Translations under genes and position numbers: made by a program
NCBI RefSeq assembly: GCF_001297775.1
Contig: NZ_LIFX01000006.1
Span: forward strand, 124,001 to 188,000
Source: Trabulsiella odontotermitis
GTDB lineage: Bacteria; Pseudomonadota; Gammaproteobacteria; Enterobacterales; Enterobacteriaceae
Length of the DNA: 64,000 nucleotides
Reading direction: 5' to 3'
The notes under the pieces: model-generated
What the model was told of the DNA's origin: nothing
The model's input: the letters and a program-made list of their open reading frames with translations, nothing else
The model's database searches: none
Shown here: positions 22,281 through 32,541 of the stretch, piece after piece
Layout of the letters: every line of letters starts with the position of its first letter
How positions within the stretch are numbered: position 1 is the stretch's first letter

Positions 22281-22522
22281 GGTATCTCCGGTTTTTATTA
22301 TGCAGGGTAGTAATCTCGGCGGGCGCAACGTTAATGAAGTGTTACTGACCGCCGAAGTTAACTTATCAAATAAATGACTATCTTCCGTGTTCGGTAACGC
22401 TCCAGTGTGCGTTTAATTGAATGTTTACGGCTTTGAGCTATACAAAAAGTGATTAATCACCGTGACATAGCGGTAGAGCTTTACAAACGCTGTCATCATA
22501 GACCAGCGCAATGTTAAGTTAC

Positions 22523-22538
22523 TGTGAATTTACTCACA
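22523..22538. promoter_or_regulatory. CRP site of the mglB promoter
   Basis: TGTGAATTTACTCACA is an exact match to the CRP consensus TGTGA-N6-TCACA. It lies upstream of mglB beside a gal operator, as known for the E. coli mgl promoter. Confidence 0.85.
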
Positions 22539-22541
22539 GAT

Positions 22542-22556
22542 TGGAAGCGGTTACAT
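22542..22556. promoter_or_regulatory. GalS/GalR operator upstream of mglB
   Basis: TGGAAGCGGTTACAT matches the gal operator core (GTGNAANCGNTTNCAC type). The same 15-mer occurs upstream of galS at 23700-23714. It lies 3 bp upstream of the CRP site, which fits galactose-relieved repression of mglBAC. Confidence 0.8.
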
Positions 22557-22565
22557 GGCCGCAAA

Positions 22566-23591
22566 TCACAAGTTAGTGATCGCCCCCACAGATTGCCGTT
22601 GCATCACAGAATGGCGGCGAACCAGCGTCGGCATAAAACAGTGCGTCGCCGCGGCATCCAGCTTGCCAGTGGCCCCCAGCAGCGCCAGCTCGGTCGCCAG
22701 TTTGGCCATTGAAACGATGGGGTAACGCACGGTAGTCAGTTGCGGATCGGTGTAACGGGCAATCGGAATATCATCGAAGCCGATCAGCGAAAGATGCTGT
22801 GGCACCGCAACGCCATTGTCTTTTAATGCGGTGAGCGCACCAGCCGCCATGTTATCGTTGTAAGCAAAGACCGCCGTCAGCCCGAGATTGCGCCCGAGCA
22901 ACTCGACCATCGCCGCCTCCCCGCCCTGCATGTCCGGCGTGCCGGTGCCAATCCAGCTTTCCGGCGCCGCGATACCCTGCTCTTCCAGCGCACGTTTCCA
23001 GCCTTCACGCCGCAGCGCATCATCTTCTATGCCGTGGCTGGAGGCCAGATAACCAATGCGCTGATGGCCATGGTTGAGCAGCATCCGCGTCGCCATCATC
23101 GCACCGCTGATGTTGTCGAGCCCGACGCAGCGATGCGCATAACCCGGCACGATACGGTTGATCACCACCATGCCAGGAATGTGCGCCATGAACGCCCCAA
23201 GTTCCTCGTCGCTCAGTGCTTTTGAGTGCACAATCAACGCGTTACAGCGCTGGCGAATCAGCACTTCGATGGCATTGCGTTCTTTTTCGGCCTCATGATA
23301 GCTGTTACCGATCAGCACATATTTTTGATGCTGCTGCGCCACGGTATCGACGGCTTTTACCAGCGCACCGAAAAACGAATCCGAGACATCCATCACCACC
23401 ACGCCAATCGTTTCGCTGCTCTGCGTAGCCAGCGCCTGGGCATTGGCATTCGGGCGATAACCCAGCAGAGTCACCGCCTTCATCACCATTTCCCGCGTGT
23501 CAGGACTCACCAGCGGGCTGTTGTTCAGCACCCTGGAAACCGTGGCGACGGAAACGCCCGCCTGACGGGCCACATCACGAATAGTGATCAT
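22566..23591 (-). CDS. galS: GalS, LacI-family repressor of mgl
   Basis: This is the galactose-responsive isorepressor of the mgl operon. The ATG at 23591 follows GGAAAGA and gives [23 protein letters not shown], the LacI helix-turn-helix and hinge. The periplasmic-binding-protein-like sensor domain (about 60-341) holds [11 protein letters not shown] and [11 protein letters not shown]. Its 341 aa are slightly shorter than the K-12 protein at the C terminus. It lies upstream of mglB in the same direction with its own operator and CRP site, so it is autoregulated. Confidence 0.96.
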   Translation of the reverse strand: MITIRDVARQAGVSVATVSRVLNNSPLVSPDTREMVMKAVTLLGYRPNANAQALATQSSETIGVVVMDVSDSFFGALVKAVDTVAQQHQKYVLIGNSYHEAEKERNAIEVLIRQRCNALIVHSKALSDEELGAFMAHIPGMVVINRIVPGYAHRCVGLDNISGAMMATRMLLNHGHQRIGYLASSHGIEDDALRREGWKRALEEQGIAAPESWIGTGTPDMQGGEAAMVELLGRNLGLTAVFAYNDNMAAGALTALKDNGVAVPQHLSLIGFDDIPIARYTDPQLTTVRYPIVSMAKLATELALLGATGKLDAAATHCFMPTLVRRHSVMQRQSVGAITNL

Positions 23592-23679
23592 TCTTTCCGC
23601 CCTGTTGTAATATGCAGCACCCCACCGTCCCCCCTGTTTCAGCAAGTAAGACATTGTGTCAGTGCGAAGGCGTGGACTA

Positions 23680-23695
23680 CGTGAGAAATGTCACA
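23680..23695. promoter_or_regulatory. CRP site of the galS promoter
   Basis: CGTGAGAAATGTCACA fits the CRP consensus with one mismatch in the first half. It lies about 90 bp before the galS ATG and next to a gal operator. Confidence 0.7.
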
Positions 23696-23699
23696 AGGA

Positions 23700-23714
23700 T
23701 GGAAGCGGTTACAT
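23700..23714. promoter_or_regulatory. GalS operator at galS (autoregulation)
   Basis: TGGAAGCGGTTACAT is identical to the site before mglB, and here it is upstream of galS beyond the CRP site. It supports negative autoregulation of galS. Confidence 0.8.
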
Positions 23715-23744
23715 TCATTTTGTTAATGATTGTGATCCAGATCG

Positions 23745-24902
23745 TTATCTGGATGTATGGCGCGATGAAACACCTGACGCGCGTGCGGTCAATTGTCGCC
23801 ACAGCCATTCCACCGGCCCCTGGCGGAACCGACGAAGCCAGAGTACAGAGAACGCGAGATTGATGATCCAGACAGGAAGGATGAAACCTAACAACTGCAG
23901 TCGATTAAATTTCATAAACAGATCAAGGTGATAAAACAACGTCGTGCAGATAAGCGTTTGCAGCAGATAGTTGGAAAGCGCCATGCGCCCCACACAGACG
24001 ATGGCCGCCACCAGCCGCGAATGGCAGATTTGCGGCCAGAAGCCATACACCAGCGCGGCATAGCCAATGGTTTGCAGCGGCGCGCCGAGTTCACGCGGCG
24101 CCTGCAACAGAAACGCGCTCCAGCGATAATCCCAGTTCAGCCACCACTGCGCGACGACCGCAGGCAGGTTGATCAGCAGACCGACGGTAACCAACAACGC
24201 GCCGACGCGGCGATAATGGCGCAGACTGAATTGCCCTTTCAGCCAGCCGCTGCGCATCAGCGCCCCGCCCATCAGCATCATGCCCGCCAGTTGCCAGCCG
24301 TACTGCGCACCTAACGCCAGCAGACTGTCTGCCAGCATGCTGGCGCGGTTGCTGACCGCTTCAGCGCCGCCTTTTAATTTCCAGAACTGTTCATATTGCA
24401 GGTTGGCGGCGTCAGGCACCCAGGAGCGGTTAACCGAATCGCCGGTGATAATGCCGAGCAGGACCAGCACGCCGACGCCAGTGATGTAGAGCATCACACC
24501 GGTGTTGAACAGCGATTTGACGTTCTGCGCGTCGCGGATCATCCGCCAGCACACCAGCCCGACCAGCGCATACGCCAGCAGAATGTCACCGTCCCAGAAA
24601 AAGAGGCCGTGAATAAACCCGAGCAGCGCTAACAGCGTCAGCCGAGACTGGATCCAGATTTTCCCGCGCGGCAGCAACAGGTGGAGCCCGGCACCGAACA
24701 GCAGCGCAAACAGGGTGAGGAATTTTACCTGCGCCAGCAGGTCGAGGATCGCCCACGTCCAGGCGTCGCTGCGGGTGACATCGCCGTACCAGGCCGGGTT
24801 GAGATAAGCCGCCTTTGGCAGACCAAAGGCGCTGATGTTAAGCAGCAGAATACCGAGAATGGCGGCGCCACGAAGAAAATCGAGCGTGACGTTCCTTTCC
24901 AT
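23745..24902 (-). CDS. yeiB: YeiB, DUF418/acyltransferase-like membrane protein
   Basis: This 385-aa polytopic inner-membrane protein has the K-12 length and about ten hydrophobic segments. It belongs to the DUF418 family, related to membrane acyltransferases. The N-terminal FLRGAAILGILLLNI is the family motif. The C terminus ends in the DUF418 region with LVYGFWPQ and GRMALSNYLLQT. The substrate is unknown. It starts 15 bp behind folE, so the two genes are probably cotranscribed. Confidence 0.93.
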   Translation of the reverse strand: MERNVTLDFLRGAAILGILLLNISAFGLPKAAYLNPAWYGDVTRSDAWTWAILDLLAQVKFLTLFALLFGAGLHLLLPRGKIWIQSRLTLLALLGFIHGLFFWDGDILLAYALVGLVCWRMIRDAQNVKSLFNTGVMLYITGVGVLVLLGIITGDSVNRSWVPDAANLQYEQFWKLKGGAEAVSNRASMLADSLLALGAQYGWQLAGMMLMGGALMRSGWLKGQFSLRHYRRVGALLVTVGLLINLPAVVAQWWLNWDYRWSAFLLQAPRELGAPLQTIGYAALVYGFWPQICHSRLVAAIVCVGRMALSNYLLQTLICTTLFYHLDLFMKFNRLQLLGFILPVWIINLAFSVLWLRRFRQGPVEWLWRQLTARASGVSSRHTSR

Positions 24903-24917
24903 GTCCCGGCTCCGCCG

Positions 24918-25586
24918 TTAGCTGAGGTGGCGCACGGCGCGCAGGAATTCCTGGCGGGTGTTCTGGCTGGACTTGAACAGGCCACCGAGCGAGGTGGTCG
25001 TCGTGGCGCTGGTCGCGTCGCGCACGCCGCGGGCTTTCACGCAGTAGTGCACCGCATCAATCGACACCGCCACGTTGTTGGTGCCGAGCAGCGTTTGCAG
25101 CGCGGTCAGAATTTGCTGTGTCAGTCGCTCCTGCACCTGCGGACGCTGGGCAAAGAACTGCACGATACGGTTAATTTTCGACAGGCCAATCACCGTATCT
25201 TTCGGGATATACGCCACTGTCGCTTTACCATCAATGGTCACGAAATGGTGTTCGCAGGTGCTGGTCAGGGTGATGTCGCGCACGGTCACCATCTCATCAA
25301 CTTTCATTTTGTTTTCGATGACGGTGATTTTCGGGAAGTTGGCGTAATCCAGCCCCGAGAAAATTTCATCGACATACATTTTGGCGATGCGGTGCGGCGT
25401 TTCCATCAGGCTGTCGTCACTCAGATCAAGATTCAGCAACTCCATAATCTCGGTCATATGTCCGGCAATCAGACGCTTGCGGGTTTCGTTGTCCATATCG
25501 TGCACCGGCGGGCGCAGTGGCGTTTCCAGCCCACGAGCGACCAGCGCTTCATGAACAAGTGCAGCTTCTTTACTCAGTGATGACAT
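24918..25586 (-). CDS. folE: FolE, GTP cyclohydrolase I
   Basis: This enzyme makes 7,8-dihydroneopterin triphosphate from GTP, the first step of tetrahydrofolate (and queuosine) synthesis. The ATG at 25586 follows GCAGGAG and gives 222 aa, as in K-12. The zinc ligands lie in STCEHHFVT and VHYCVKARG, and [11 protein letters not shown] is the family signature. A longer in-frame reading upstream to 25799 lacks a ribosome binding site. It precedes yeiB in an operon. Confidence 0.97.
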   Translation of the reverse strand: MSSLSKEAALVHEALVARGLETPLRPPVHDMDNETRKRLIAGHMTEIMELLNLDLSDDSLMETPHRIAKMYVDEIFSGLDYANFPKITVIENKMKVDEMVTVRDITLTSTCEHHFVTIDGKATVAYIPKDTVIGLSKINRIVQFFAQRPQVQERLTQQILTALQTLLGTNNVAVSIDAVHYCVKARGVRDATSATTTTSLGGLFKSSQNTRQEFLRAVRHLS

Positions 25587-25708
25587 CTTTTTTCTCCTGC
25601 GGGTATGGCGACCTTCGCCCTTGAGGGTCAAAGGGTCCCTCATTTTGCGTGAGGTGGCGCACATAATCCAGTGGTCGTAACGATAATTGTTGTAATTGCC
25701 GTCGCCTT

Positions 25709-26836
25709 TTATTTCTGCGGGCGCCACACCAGCGCGCCACCAATCAGCAGCGCCACCGCCGCAATGCCCAGTGCAGGCTCCAGCTGTTGCGTGAGCCATG
25801 TCGACAGCGCCGAGGTCACCGGCCCTACCAGCTGGCCAATGGCATATCCGGTGGTCAGCAGCCCTGCCATATAGCGCGTGTGCTCCGGCGCCAGCTCACG
25901 CCCGTAGAGCAACGACAGTTGAACGGCACACAGGAAGCCGCCGCCCACCAGCAACGCGCCTACCGCCAGCCCCCAGATGCCCGGCAGCAGCCAGGCCGCC
26001 AGCACGCCCGCGCCCTGCAACCACAGCACGATCGCCAGCCGCTGATAGCTATGGCCGACATTGCGGGTCGCGATGCTGAGCGCAATGCCCACCACCGAGG
26101 CGGCGCCAAAAATCGGCCAGACAAACTGGGCAAACACGCTGTCGGGAAAACGGTGCGCCGCCATCTGCGATAAAAACGTCGCAGGCAGAATGTAACCGTA
26201 GCCCGCCAGGCTGTAGCTCCACACCAGCCGTTTCAGGTTGGGCGTCAGTTGCAGTGGTTCTGTTTTTACGCCGCTGCGGTGCAGTTCGCCGGGTTTTGGC
26301 AACCAGCGGGCGATAAACGCCACCAGCACCATCGCCAGCAGGCCGTACATCACCCAGCCGTCGGTAGCGCTCAGCGCTCTGGCATGGATCCAGACTGCCA
26401 GCAGACCACTCAGGGCGATACCCGCGCCTGGCCCGGCAAACACGGCGGCGCTGAGCCCCGGCTTCCCGGCGTGGGCCAGCCGTTCGTTGGTCCATGCCGC
26501 CGTCAGCACCAGCGCCCAGCCACTCATGCAGCCGATCACCAGACGCAGCGCGCCGTGCAGCCAGGCGTTATCAATAAATGCAGAGAGTAATGTCAGCGCG
26601 ACCGCACCGTAAATGCCGGCATACAGGCGTCCTTCCACGCCGCGATGAGCGCGCATCGCATCCCAGGCACCAATCAGATAGCCAAGATAGTTCATCGCCG
26701 CCACCAGGCCCGCACCGGTCAGTGTCATCTGACCATCGGCGATCATCAGCGGAACCTGTGGCGTGAAGGCAAATCGCCCGATCCCCATCGCCACCACCAG
26801 CACAATAAAACCACTCAGGGCGATTCGCAGCGCCAT
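25709..26836 (-). CDS. YbfB/YjiJ-family MFS transporter
   Basis: This 375-aa protein has about twelve hydrophobic segments and the family's N-terminal pattern [21 protein letters not shown], as in YbfB/YjiJ major-facilitator proteins. I start it at the ATG at 26836, which has GGAG 5 nt upstream. No substrate is known. K-12 has no such gene between folE and yeiG, so it is an insertion or a loss in K-12. It is divergent from yeiG, with which it shares a 139-bp promoter region. Confidence 0.85.
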   Translation of the reverse strand: MALRIALSGFIVLVVAMGIGRFAFTPQVPLMIADGQMTLTGAGLVAAMNYLGYLIGAWDAMRAHRGVEGRLYAGIYGAVALTLLSAFIDNAWLHGALRLVIGCMSGWALVLTAAWTNERLAHAGKPGLSAAVFAGPGAGIALSGLLAVWIHARALSATDGWVMYGLLAMVLVAFIARWLPKPGELHRSGVKTEPLQLTPNLKRLVWSYSLAGYGYILPATFLSQMAAHRFPDSVFAQFVWPIFGAASVVGIALSIATRNVGHSYQRLAIVLWLQGAGVLAAWLLPGIWGLAVGALLVGGGFLCAVQLSLLYGRELAPEHTRYMAGLLTTGYAIGQLVGPVTSALSTWLTQQLEPALGIAAVALLIGGALVWRPQK

Positions 26837-26975
26837 GCACACTCCGATTGTTAATGTAAAGTTATGTTTATGATGCAACATATGAAGTTAATGCGGAAGT
26901 GAAAGTTACTCACCGCCTGTGAATTATCTGTATGATGGATATGTTCATTTTCCCGATCCCCGAAAGGAGCCTCGC

Positions 26976-27812
26976 ATGGAAATGCTGGAAGAGCACCGCT
27001 GTTTCGACGGCTGGCAACAACGCTGGCGACACGACTCCACCACCCTGAATTGTCCCATGACGTTCAGCATTTTTTTACCACCTGCACGAGAAAGCACCCC
27101 ACCGCCGGTGCTTTACTGGCTGTCGGGGCTGACCTGCAATGATGAAAACTTCACCACCAAAGCGGGCGCGCAGCGTGTGGCGGCTGAGCTTGGCATTGTG
27201 CTGGTGATGGCCGACACCAGCCCGCGCGGCGATGCGGTGGCTGATGACGAGGGTTATGATCTGGGCAAAGGCGCCGGTTTCTATCTCAACGCCCGTCAGG
27301 CGCCGTGGGCCAGTCATTACCGGATGTACGACTATATTCGCGACGAACTGCCAGCGCTGATTCAGGCTCAGTTTAAGGTCAGCGATCGCTGCGCCATCAG
27401 CGGCCATTCGATGGGTGGTCACGGGGCGCTTATCATGGCGCTGAAAAATCCGGGCAAATACACCAGCGTGTCGGCGTTTTCGCCAATTGTGAACCCCTGC
27501 CGCGTGCCGTGGGGGAAGAAAGCCTTCACCGCCTATCTCGGTGAAGACGAACAGCACTGGCAGGAATGGGACAGTTGCCAGCTGATGCTGAACAGCGACG
27601 TCAACGATGCGATCCCGACGCTTATCGATCAGGGCGATAACGATCAGTTCCTGGCCGACCAACTGCAGCCTGCTGTGCTGGCAGAAGCCGCACGCCAGAA
27701 GGCCTGGCCGCTGACCCTGCGCATTCAGCCGGGCTATGATCACAGCTACTACTTTATTGCGTCCTTTATTGAGGATCATCTCCGCTTCCATGCGGAGCAT
27801 TTGCTGAAATAA
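26976..27812 (+). CDS. yeiG: YeiG, S-formylglutathione hydrolase
   Basis: This esterase D family serine hydrolase converts S-formylglutathione to formate and glutathione in formaldehyde detoxification. The ATG at 26976 follows AAAGGAG and gives 278 aa, as in K-12. The nucleophile elbow is GHSMGGHG, with [11 protein letters not shown] as oxyanion region. The later DQGDNDQFL and GYDHSYYF carry the acid and His. It is followed by a terminator shared with lysP. Confidence 0.96.
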   Translation: MEMLEEHRCFDGWQQRWRHDSTTLNCPMTFSIFLPPARESTPPPVLYWLSGLTCNDENFTTKAGAQRVAAELGIVLVMADTSPRGDAVADDEGYDLGKGAGFYLNARQAPWASHYRMYDYIRDELPALIQAQFKVSDRCAISGHSMGGHGALIMALKNPGKYTSVSAFSPIVNPCRVPWGKKAFTAYLGEDEQHWQEWDSCQLMLNSDVNDAIPTLIDQGDNDQFLADQLQPAVLAEAARQKAWPLTLRIQPGYDHSYYFIASFIEDHLRFHAEHLLK

Positions 27813-27870
27813 AGGCTTCTGCTGAATCAGGAGAGTTTGTGATACGCGGTAATGCATTGACGGGCATAAA

Positions 27871-27895
27871 AAAACCCTCCGCGAAGGAGGGTTTT
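27871..27895. terminator. Bidirectional terminator between yeiG and lysP
   Basis: AAAACCCTCC (27871-27880), a 5-nt loop and GGAGGGTTTT (27886-27895) form a hairpin flanked by A and T runs, so it can end both yeiG on the plus strand and lysP on the minus strand. In K-12 cirA lies between these genes; here the gap holds only this terminator. Confidence 0.88.
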
Positions 27896-27908
27896 GCAAA
27901 AGCAGGTT

Positions 27909-29378
27909 TTACTTTTTGAATCGTTCCGGGAAGCGCATTTCGTTGTATTGCACGAAATGGGTCCCTTTCACCAGCTTGTAGCCGAACCAGATCACCAGGA
28001 ACAGCGGGATACCGATATAGGTCGCCGCAACACCGCCCCAGTCAATGGTGTCTTTCAGGAACGCTTCGTAGTTCTGACCCAGCGTGATGAGCAGGCACAG
28101 TACAAACGCAAAGATCGGCCCCAGCGGGAAGAATCCGGAACGGTACGGCAGATCATTCAAATCGCGCCCCTGCAGCACATAGCCACGGCGGAAGCGATAA
28201 TGACTCACCGCAATCCCCAGCCAGGCAATGAAACCGGTCATCCCGGAGGTGTTCAGCAGCCACAGGTACACGGTCTGATTCCCAAACATCGAGGTCAGGA
28301 AGCACAGCGCCGCGATGACGGTGGTGGCATACAGCGCATTGCGCGGCACACCGCCTTTGGAAAGTTTCGCGAAAATACGCGGCGCTTTGCCATCACAGGC
28401 CAGGGTGTAGAGCATACGGGTTGAGGCGTACATGCCGGAGTTACCCGCCGACAGCACTGCCGTCAGAATTACCGCGTTCATCACCGCCGCCGCTGAGAGC
28501 AGACCGGCATGCTGGAAGACCAGGGTGAACGGGCTGACGCTGATGTCTTTGACATCATTACGCAGCAGGCTCGGATCGGTATACGGGATGATCAGGCTGA
28601 TAATCAGGATAGCGAACACATAGAACAGCAGGATACGCCAGAACACCTGACGCACTGCACGCGGAATATTCTTTTCCGGATCTTCAGATTCGCCCGCCGC
28701 GATGCCAATCAGCTCCGTTCCCTGGAAGGAGAAGCCGACGATCATCGCCACGCCTATCATCGCCGCAAAGCCACCGGCGAACGGCGCATCCCCCATCGTC
28801 CAGTTGCTCCAGCCGACCGGCTGAGCACCTTTGAAAATGCCGAGGATCATCGCCAGACCAACGATGATAAAGATAATGACGGTGGCGACTTTAATCAGCG
28901 AGAACCAGTATTCCGATTCGCCGAAACCGCGCACGGAAATGTAGTTCATCAGGAAGATCAGGCCGAGGAACAGCGCACTCCAGATCCAGCCGGGCGCGTC
29001 CGGGAACCACCAGCTCATGACCAGTTGCGCGGCGACCAGATCGACGGCGATCGTCACTGCCCAGTTGTACCAGTAGTTCCAGCCCAGCGCGAAGCCGAAA
29101 CCTTCTTCCACATAGTTCTGACCGTAGGTGGCAAACGAACCGGAAACCGGCATAAAGGCCGCCAGTTCACCGAGGCTGGTCATCAGGAAATAGACCATCA
29201 GACCGATCACAATGTAAGAGAACAGCGCGCCGCCCGGGCCCGCCTGCGAAATCGTTGCCCCTGAAGCAACAAACAACCCTGTACCGATAGAACCACCAAT
29301 GGCGATCATGGTCAGGTGACGCGCCTTCAGTTCGCGGCGTAGCGCGGGCGCTTCTGTATTTTTAGTTTCGGAAACCAT
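27909..29378 (-). CDS. lysP: LysP, lysine-specific permease
   Basis: This amino-acid/proton symporter of the APC family imports lysine, and in E. coli it also senses lysine for CadC. Starting at the ATG at 29378 gives 489 aa, the K-12 length, beginning MVSETKNTEAPALRREL. Twelve helices are evident, with the family motif MIAIGGSIGTGLFVASG in the first. The start has no strong Shine-Dalgarno sequence. It lies downstream of yeiE in the same direction. Confidence 0.96.
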   Translation of the reverse strand: MVSETKNTEAPALRRELKARHLTMIAIGGSIGTGLFVASGATISQAGPGGALFSYIVIGLMVYFLMTSLGELAAFMPVSGSFATYGQNYVEEGFGFALGWNYWYNWAVTIAVDLVAAQLVMSWWFPDAPGWIWSALFLGLIFLMNYISVRGFGESEYWFSLIKVATVIIFIIVGLAMILGIFKGAQPVGWSNWTMGDAPFAGGFAAMIGVAMIVGFSFQGTELIGIAAGESEDPEKNIPRAVRQVFWRILLFYVFAILIISLIIPYTDPSLLRNDVKDISVSPFTLVFQHAGLLSAAAVMNAVILTAVLSAGNSGMYASTRMLYTLACDGKAPRIFAKLSKGGVPRNALYATTVIAALCFLTSMFGNQTVYLWLLNTSGMTGFIAWLGIAVSHYRFRRGYVLQGRDLNDLPYRSGFFPLGPIFAFVLCLLITLGQNYEAFLKDTIDWGGVAATYIGIPLFLVIWFGYKLVKGTHFVQYNEMRFPERFKK

Positions 29379-29525
29379 GTGAAAAAACTGTCCATCCAAA
29401 AAATGAGGCGCGATTGTAGCAGAGGAAATCCGATCCTTCCGGTTCAAATGCGCGGTTATAAGAGACCTTCATGATGGGTCGGGGATTATTAGTAAAGTCC
29501 GTATCGACCAGTCCGTCCACCCCGA

Positions 29526-30392
29526 TTACTGATCACAGTAACGCAAAAAGCGATTCAACGCATTTGAGATATGTTTCTGGCGGTGATGAATTCGCCATAA
29601 TGTGCGCGTAAGCCGGGGTAACGGGACGGAAAGTTCTTTCAGTGTCCCGTTTTCCAGTTGCTCCGCAATGACCCGCCGTGACAGGCAACTGATGCCAAGC
29701 CCATGGCGCACCGCGTGTTTGATGGCCTCTGAGTTGCCAAGCTCCATCCCAAGATGAAACTCCGGCAGGTGCGACAGCAGCAGGTAATCGACCAGTTCGC
29801 GGGTGCCGGACCCTTTTTCACGCAGGATCCACGGCGCCGATGCCAGCCGCGCCAGCGTCACTTTCCCTTCCAGCAGCGGCGAATCCGGGGCGGCAAAGAC
29901 CACCAGTTCATCTTCAAGCCAGGGTTCCGCCACAATTTCCGCCGCATGGCATGGCCCTTCAATCAGACCGATATCCACGCGGAAATCAGCCACCGCGTTA
30001 ATAACGTCCTGGCTGTTGCCGACGATCAGTTCAAGCGGCAGATCGGGGAAATCACGGCGATAGCGGGCGATCACTTCCGGCAAAATATAGTTGCCAATCG
30101 TACTGCTGGCCGCCACGCGAATGTCGCCATTACCTTCGCGGAAGAGCTGTTCAATTTCGGTCGCCTGTTCGAGCAACGCCAGCGCGCGCGGATACAGCAA
30201 CCGACCATGCTCATTCACCACCAGCCGCTTCCCGACGCGATCGAACAACTGCACGCCGAGCTGCCCTTCCAGATCAGTCAGCGCCGCGCTCACCGCCGAT
30301 TGCGACAGCGCCAGCATTTGCGATGCCTGAGTAGTGGAGCCGCTTTTCAACACCTCGGCGAAGACGTCAAGCTGGCGTAGCGTGATGTGCAT
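29526..30392 (-). CDS. yeiE: YeiE, LysR-type transcriptional regulator
   Basis: This LTTR has an N-terminal winged helix-turn-helix ([33 protein letters not shown] region) and a LysR substrate-binding domain from about residue 90. Its 288 aa compare with 293 in K-12. YeiE has been tied in enterobacteria to lysP and to sulfite tolerance and flagella in Salmonella. It is divergent from yeiH with 102 AT-rich bp between, the usual target region of such regulators. Confidence 0.94.
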   Translation of the reverse strand: MHITLRQLDVFAEVLKSGSTTQASQMLALSQSAVSAALTDLEGQLGVQLFDRVGKRLVVNEHGRLLYPRALALLEQATEIEQLFREGNGDIRVAASSTIGNYILPEVIARYRRDFPDLPLELIVGNSQDVINAVADFRVDIGLIEGPCHAAEIVAEPWLEDELVVFAAPDSPLLEGKVTLARLASAPWILREKGSGTRELVDYLLLSHLPEFHLGMELGNSEAIKHAVRHGLGISCLSRRVIAEQLENGTLKELSVPLPRLTRTLWRIHHRQKHISNALNRFLRYCDQ

Positions 30393-30494
30393 AGGATCCT
30401 CGTTACCTGTTATTCAGATAGGTTATAAATATATAATCAATTTTATTTTTAAGCCAGTGGTGAGTAACCTTTTAGCCAGAGAAAGGAGAAGAAT

Positions 30495-31544
30495 ATGGCA
30501 GAACTCACCATCCATGCACATCGTCATACGTTATGGCATTTCATTCCCGGACTGGCGCTGAGCGCCCTTATTACCGGCGCCGCACTGTGGGGCGGGAGTA
30601 TTCCGGCGGTGGCGGGCGCGGGTTTCAGCGCGCTGACGCTGGCTATCCTGCTTGGCATGGTGCTCGGCAACACCGTGTACCCGAAAATCTGGCAACGCTG
30701 CGATGGCGGCGTGCTGTTTGCCAAACAACACCTGTTACGCCTCGGCATTATCCTTTATGGCTTTCGGCTGACGTTTTCGCAAATTGCTGACGTGGGCGTC
30801 AGCGGAATTGCTATCGACGTGCTGACACTTGCCAGCACCTTCCTGCTGGCCTGTTTTCTCGGGCAGAAAGTGTTTGGCCTGGATAAACACACCAGTTGGC
30901 TGATTGGCGCGGGCAGCAGTATCTGCGGCGCAGCGGCGGTACTGGCGACCGAACCGGTGGTGAAAGCGGAATCCAGCAAAGTTACCGTAGCGGTCGCGAC
31001 AGTGGTGATTTTCGGGACTATCGCCATTTTCCTTTACCCGGCGATGTATCCGCTGGTGGCTCACTGGTTCAGCCCGGAAACCTACGGCATTTATATCGGT
31101 TCAACGATGCACGAAGTGGCGCAGGTGGTGGCGGCAGGTCATGCCATCAGCCCGGACGCGGAGAACGCGGCGGTGATCGCCAAAATGCTGCGCGTCATGA
31201 TGCTGGCACCGTTCCTGCTGTTACTGGCCGCACGCGTTAAACAACTGGCGCCTGCGGGCAAAGGCCAGAACAGTAAAATCACTATTCCGTGGTTTGCCAT
31301 TCTGTTCATCGTGGTGGCGATTTTTAACTCTTTCCATCTGCTGCCGAAAGCAGTGGTGAATATGCTGGTGACGCTGGATACCGTGCTGCTGGCGATGGCA
31401 ATGGCGGCGCTCGGGTTAACCACCCACGTCAGCGCGCTGAAAAAAGCCGGTGCGAAACCGCTCCTGATGGCGCTGCTGCTGTTCGTCTGGCTGATTGTCG
31501 GCGGTGCCATGATCAACCTGCTGGTGCACGGCCTGATGGCATAA
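30495..31544 (+). CDS. yeiH: YeiH, UPF0324-family inner-membrane protein
   Basis: This 349-aa membrane protein has about ten hydrophobic helices and belongs to UPF0324 (PSE/YeiH family). GLDKHTSWLIGAGSSICGAAA and ASTMHE-like GSTMHEVAQVVAAG are conserved stretches of the family. AAAGGAGAAGAAT precedes the ATG. Related proteins are proposed to be sulfonate or sulfite carriers. It is divergent from, and probably controlled by, YeiE. Confidence 0.93.
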   Translation: MAELTIHAHRHTLWHFIPGLALSALITGAALWGGSIPAVAGAGFSALTLAILLGMVLGNTVYPKIWQRCDGGVLFAKQHLLRLGIILYGFRLTFSQIADVGVSGIAIDVLTLASTFLLACFLGQKVFGLDKHTSWLIGAGSSICGAAAVLATEPVVKAESSKVTVAVATVVIFGTIAIFLYPAMYPLVAHWFSPETYGIYIGSTMHEVAQVVAAGHAISPDAENAAVIAKMLRVMMLAPFLLLLAARVKQLAPAGKGQNSKITIPWFAILFIVVAIFNSFHLLPKAVVNMLVTLDTVLLAMAMAALGLTTHVSALKKAGAKPLLMALLLFVWLIVGGAMINLLVHGLMA

Positions 31545-31616
31545 ACCACTATATTGTGTTCCTGTTAACCCGCTATACTTGCCGTTTTCCCGTGGCGGGC
31601 TTAACAGGAGTCTTTT

Positions 31617-32474
31617 ATGAAATACATTGGAGCGCACGTCAGCGCTGCTGGCGGTCTGGCAAACGCGGCAATCCGCGCTGCTGAAATTGACGCGACCGCC
31701 TTCGCCCTGTTCACCAAAAACCAGCGCCAGTGGCGCGCCGCCCCGCTTACCGACGACATCATCAGCGAATTCAAAGCCGCCTGTGAAAAATACCACTACG
31801 GGCCGGGTCAAATCCTGCCGCACGACAGCTACCTGATTAACCTCGGTCACCCGGTTGCTGAAGCGCTGGAGAAATCCCGCGACGCGTTTATTGATGAAAT
31901 GTCCCGCTGCCAGCAACTGGGGTTATCGTTGCTGAATTTCCACCCTGGCAGCCATCTGGTGCAGATTTCCGAAGAGGAATGCCTGGCGCGCATCGCCGAA
32001 TCGATCAACATCGCGCTGGCAAAGACTGAAGGCGTCACCGCGGTGATTGAAAATACCGCCGGTCAGGGCAGCAATCTGGGGTTCAGATTCGAACACCTGG
32101 CGGCTATTATCGACGGCGTGGAAGATAAATCCCGTGTCGGCGTGTGCATTGATACCTGTCACGCGTTCGCTGCCGGGTATGACCTGCGTACCGCCGCGGC
32201 CTGCGAAGCAACGTTCGCCGATTTTGAGCGCATTGTCGGGTTTCAGTATCTGCGCGGTATGCATCTGAACGATGCGAAAAGCGAGTTTGGCAGCCGCGTT
32301 GACCGTCACCACAGCCTCGGCGAGGGCAACATCGGGCACGACGCGTTCCGCTGGATCATGCAGGACGCGCGCTTTGATGGGATCCCGCTGATTCTGGAAA
32401 CCATTAACCCGGATATCTGGGCCGAAGAAATTACCTGGCTGAAAGCGCAACAAAAAGCTGAAGCCGCGGCATAA
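31617..32474 (+). CDS. nfo: Nfo, endonuclease IV
   Basis: This zinc-dependent AP endonuclease works in base excision repair and the oxidative damage response. Its 285 aa equal the family length. [13 protein letters not shown] opens the TIM barrel. Metal-ligand stretches INFHPG-like [53 protein letters not shown] and ILETINPD are all present. It is convergent with fruA; its stop abuts the fru terminator. Confidence 0.97.
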   Translation: MKYIGAHVSAAGGLANAAIRAAEIDATAFALFTKNQRQWRAAPLTDDIISEFKAACEKYHYGPGQILPHDSYLINLGHPVAEALEKSRDAFIDEMSRCQQLGLSLLNFHPGSHLVQISEEECLARIAESINIALAKTEGVTAVIENTAGQGSNLGFRFEHLAAIIDGVEDKSRVGVCIDTCHAFAAGYDLRTAAACEATFADFERIVGFQYLRGMHLNDAKSEFGSRVDRHHSLGEGNIGHDAFRWIMQDARFDGIPLILETINPDIWAEEITWLKAQQKAEAAA

Positions 32475-32497
32475 AAAAAGCCGGGAGTGATCCCGGC
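32473..32497 (-). terminator. Intrinsic terminator of fruBKA
   Basis: Read on the minus strand, GCCGGGA, a 4-nt loop and TCCCGGC (32497 down to 32480) are followed by a run of seven T. This is a canonical terminator 45 bp behind the fruA stop. The T-run coincides with the nfo stop region; on the plus strand no T-run follows the stem. Confidence 0.85.
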
Positions 32498-32541
32498 CTG
32501 TAATGTGATTTCTGGCCCGACACATCCTGCCGGGCTTTTTA

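Noticed and set aside
24681-25580. 299-codon plus-strand frame spanning folE and yeiB
   Set aside because: It is antisense to both genes and lacks any domain or start signal.
27075-27899. 274-codon open frame opposite yeiG
   Set aside because: It is antisense to the intact yeiG and runs through the terminator; no family resemblance.
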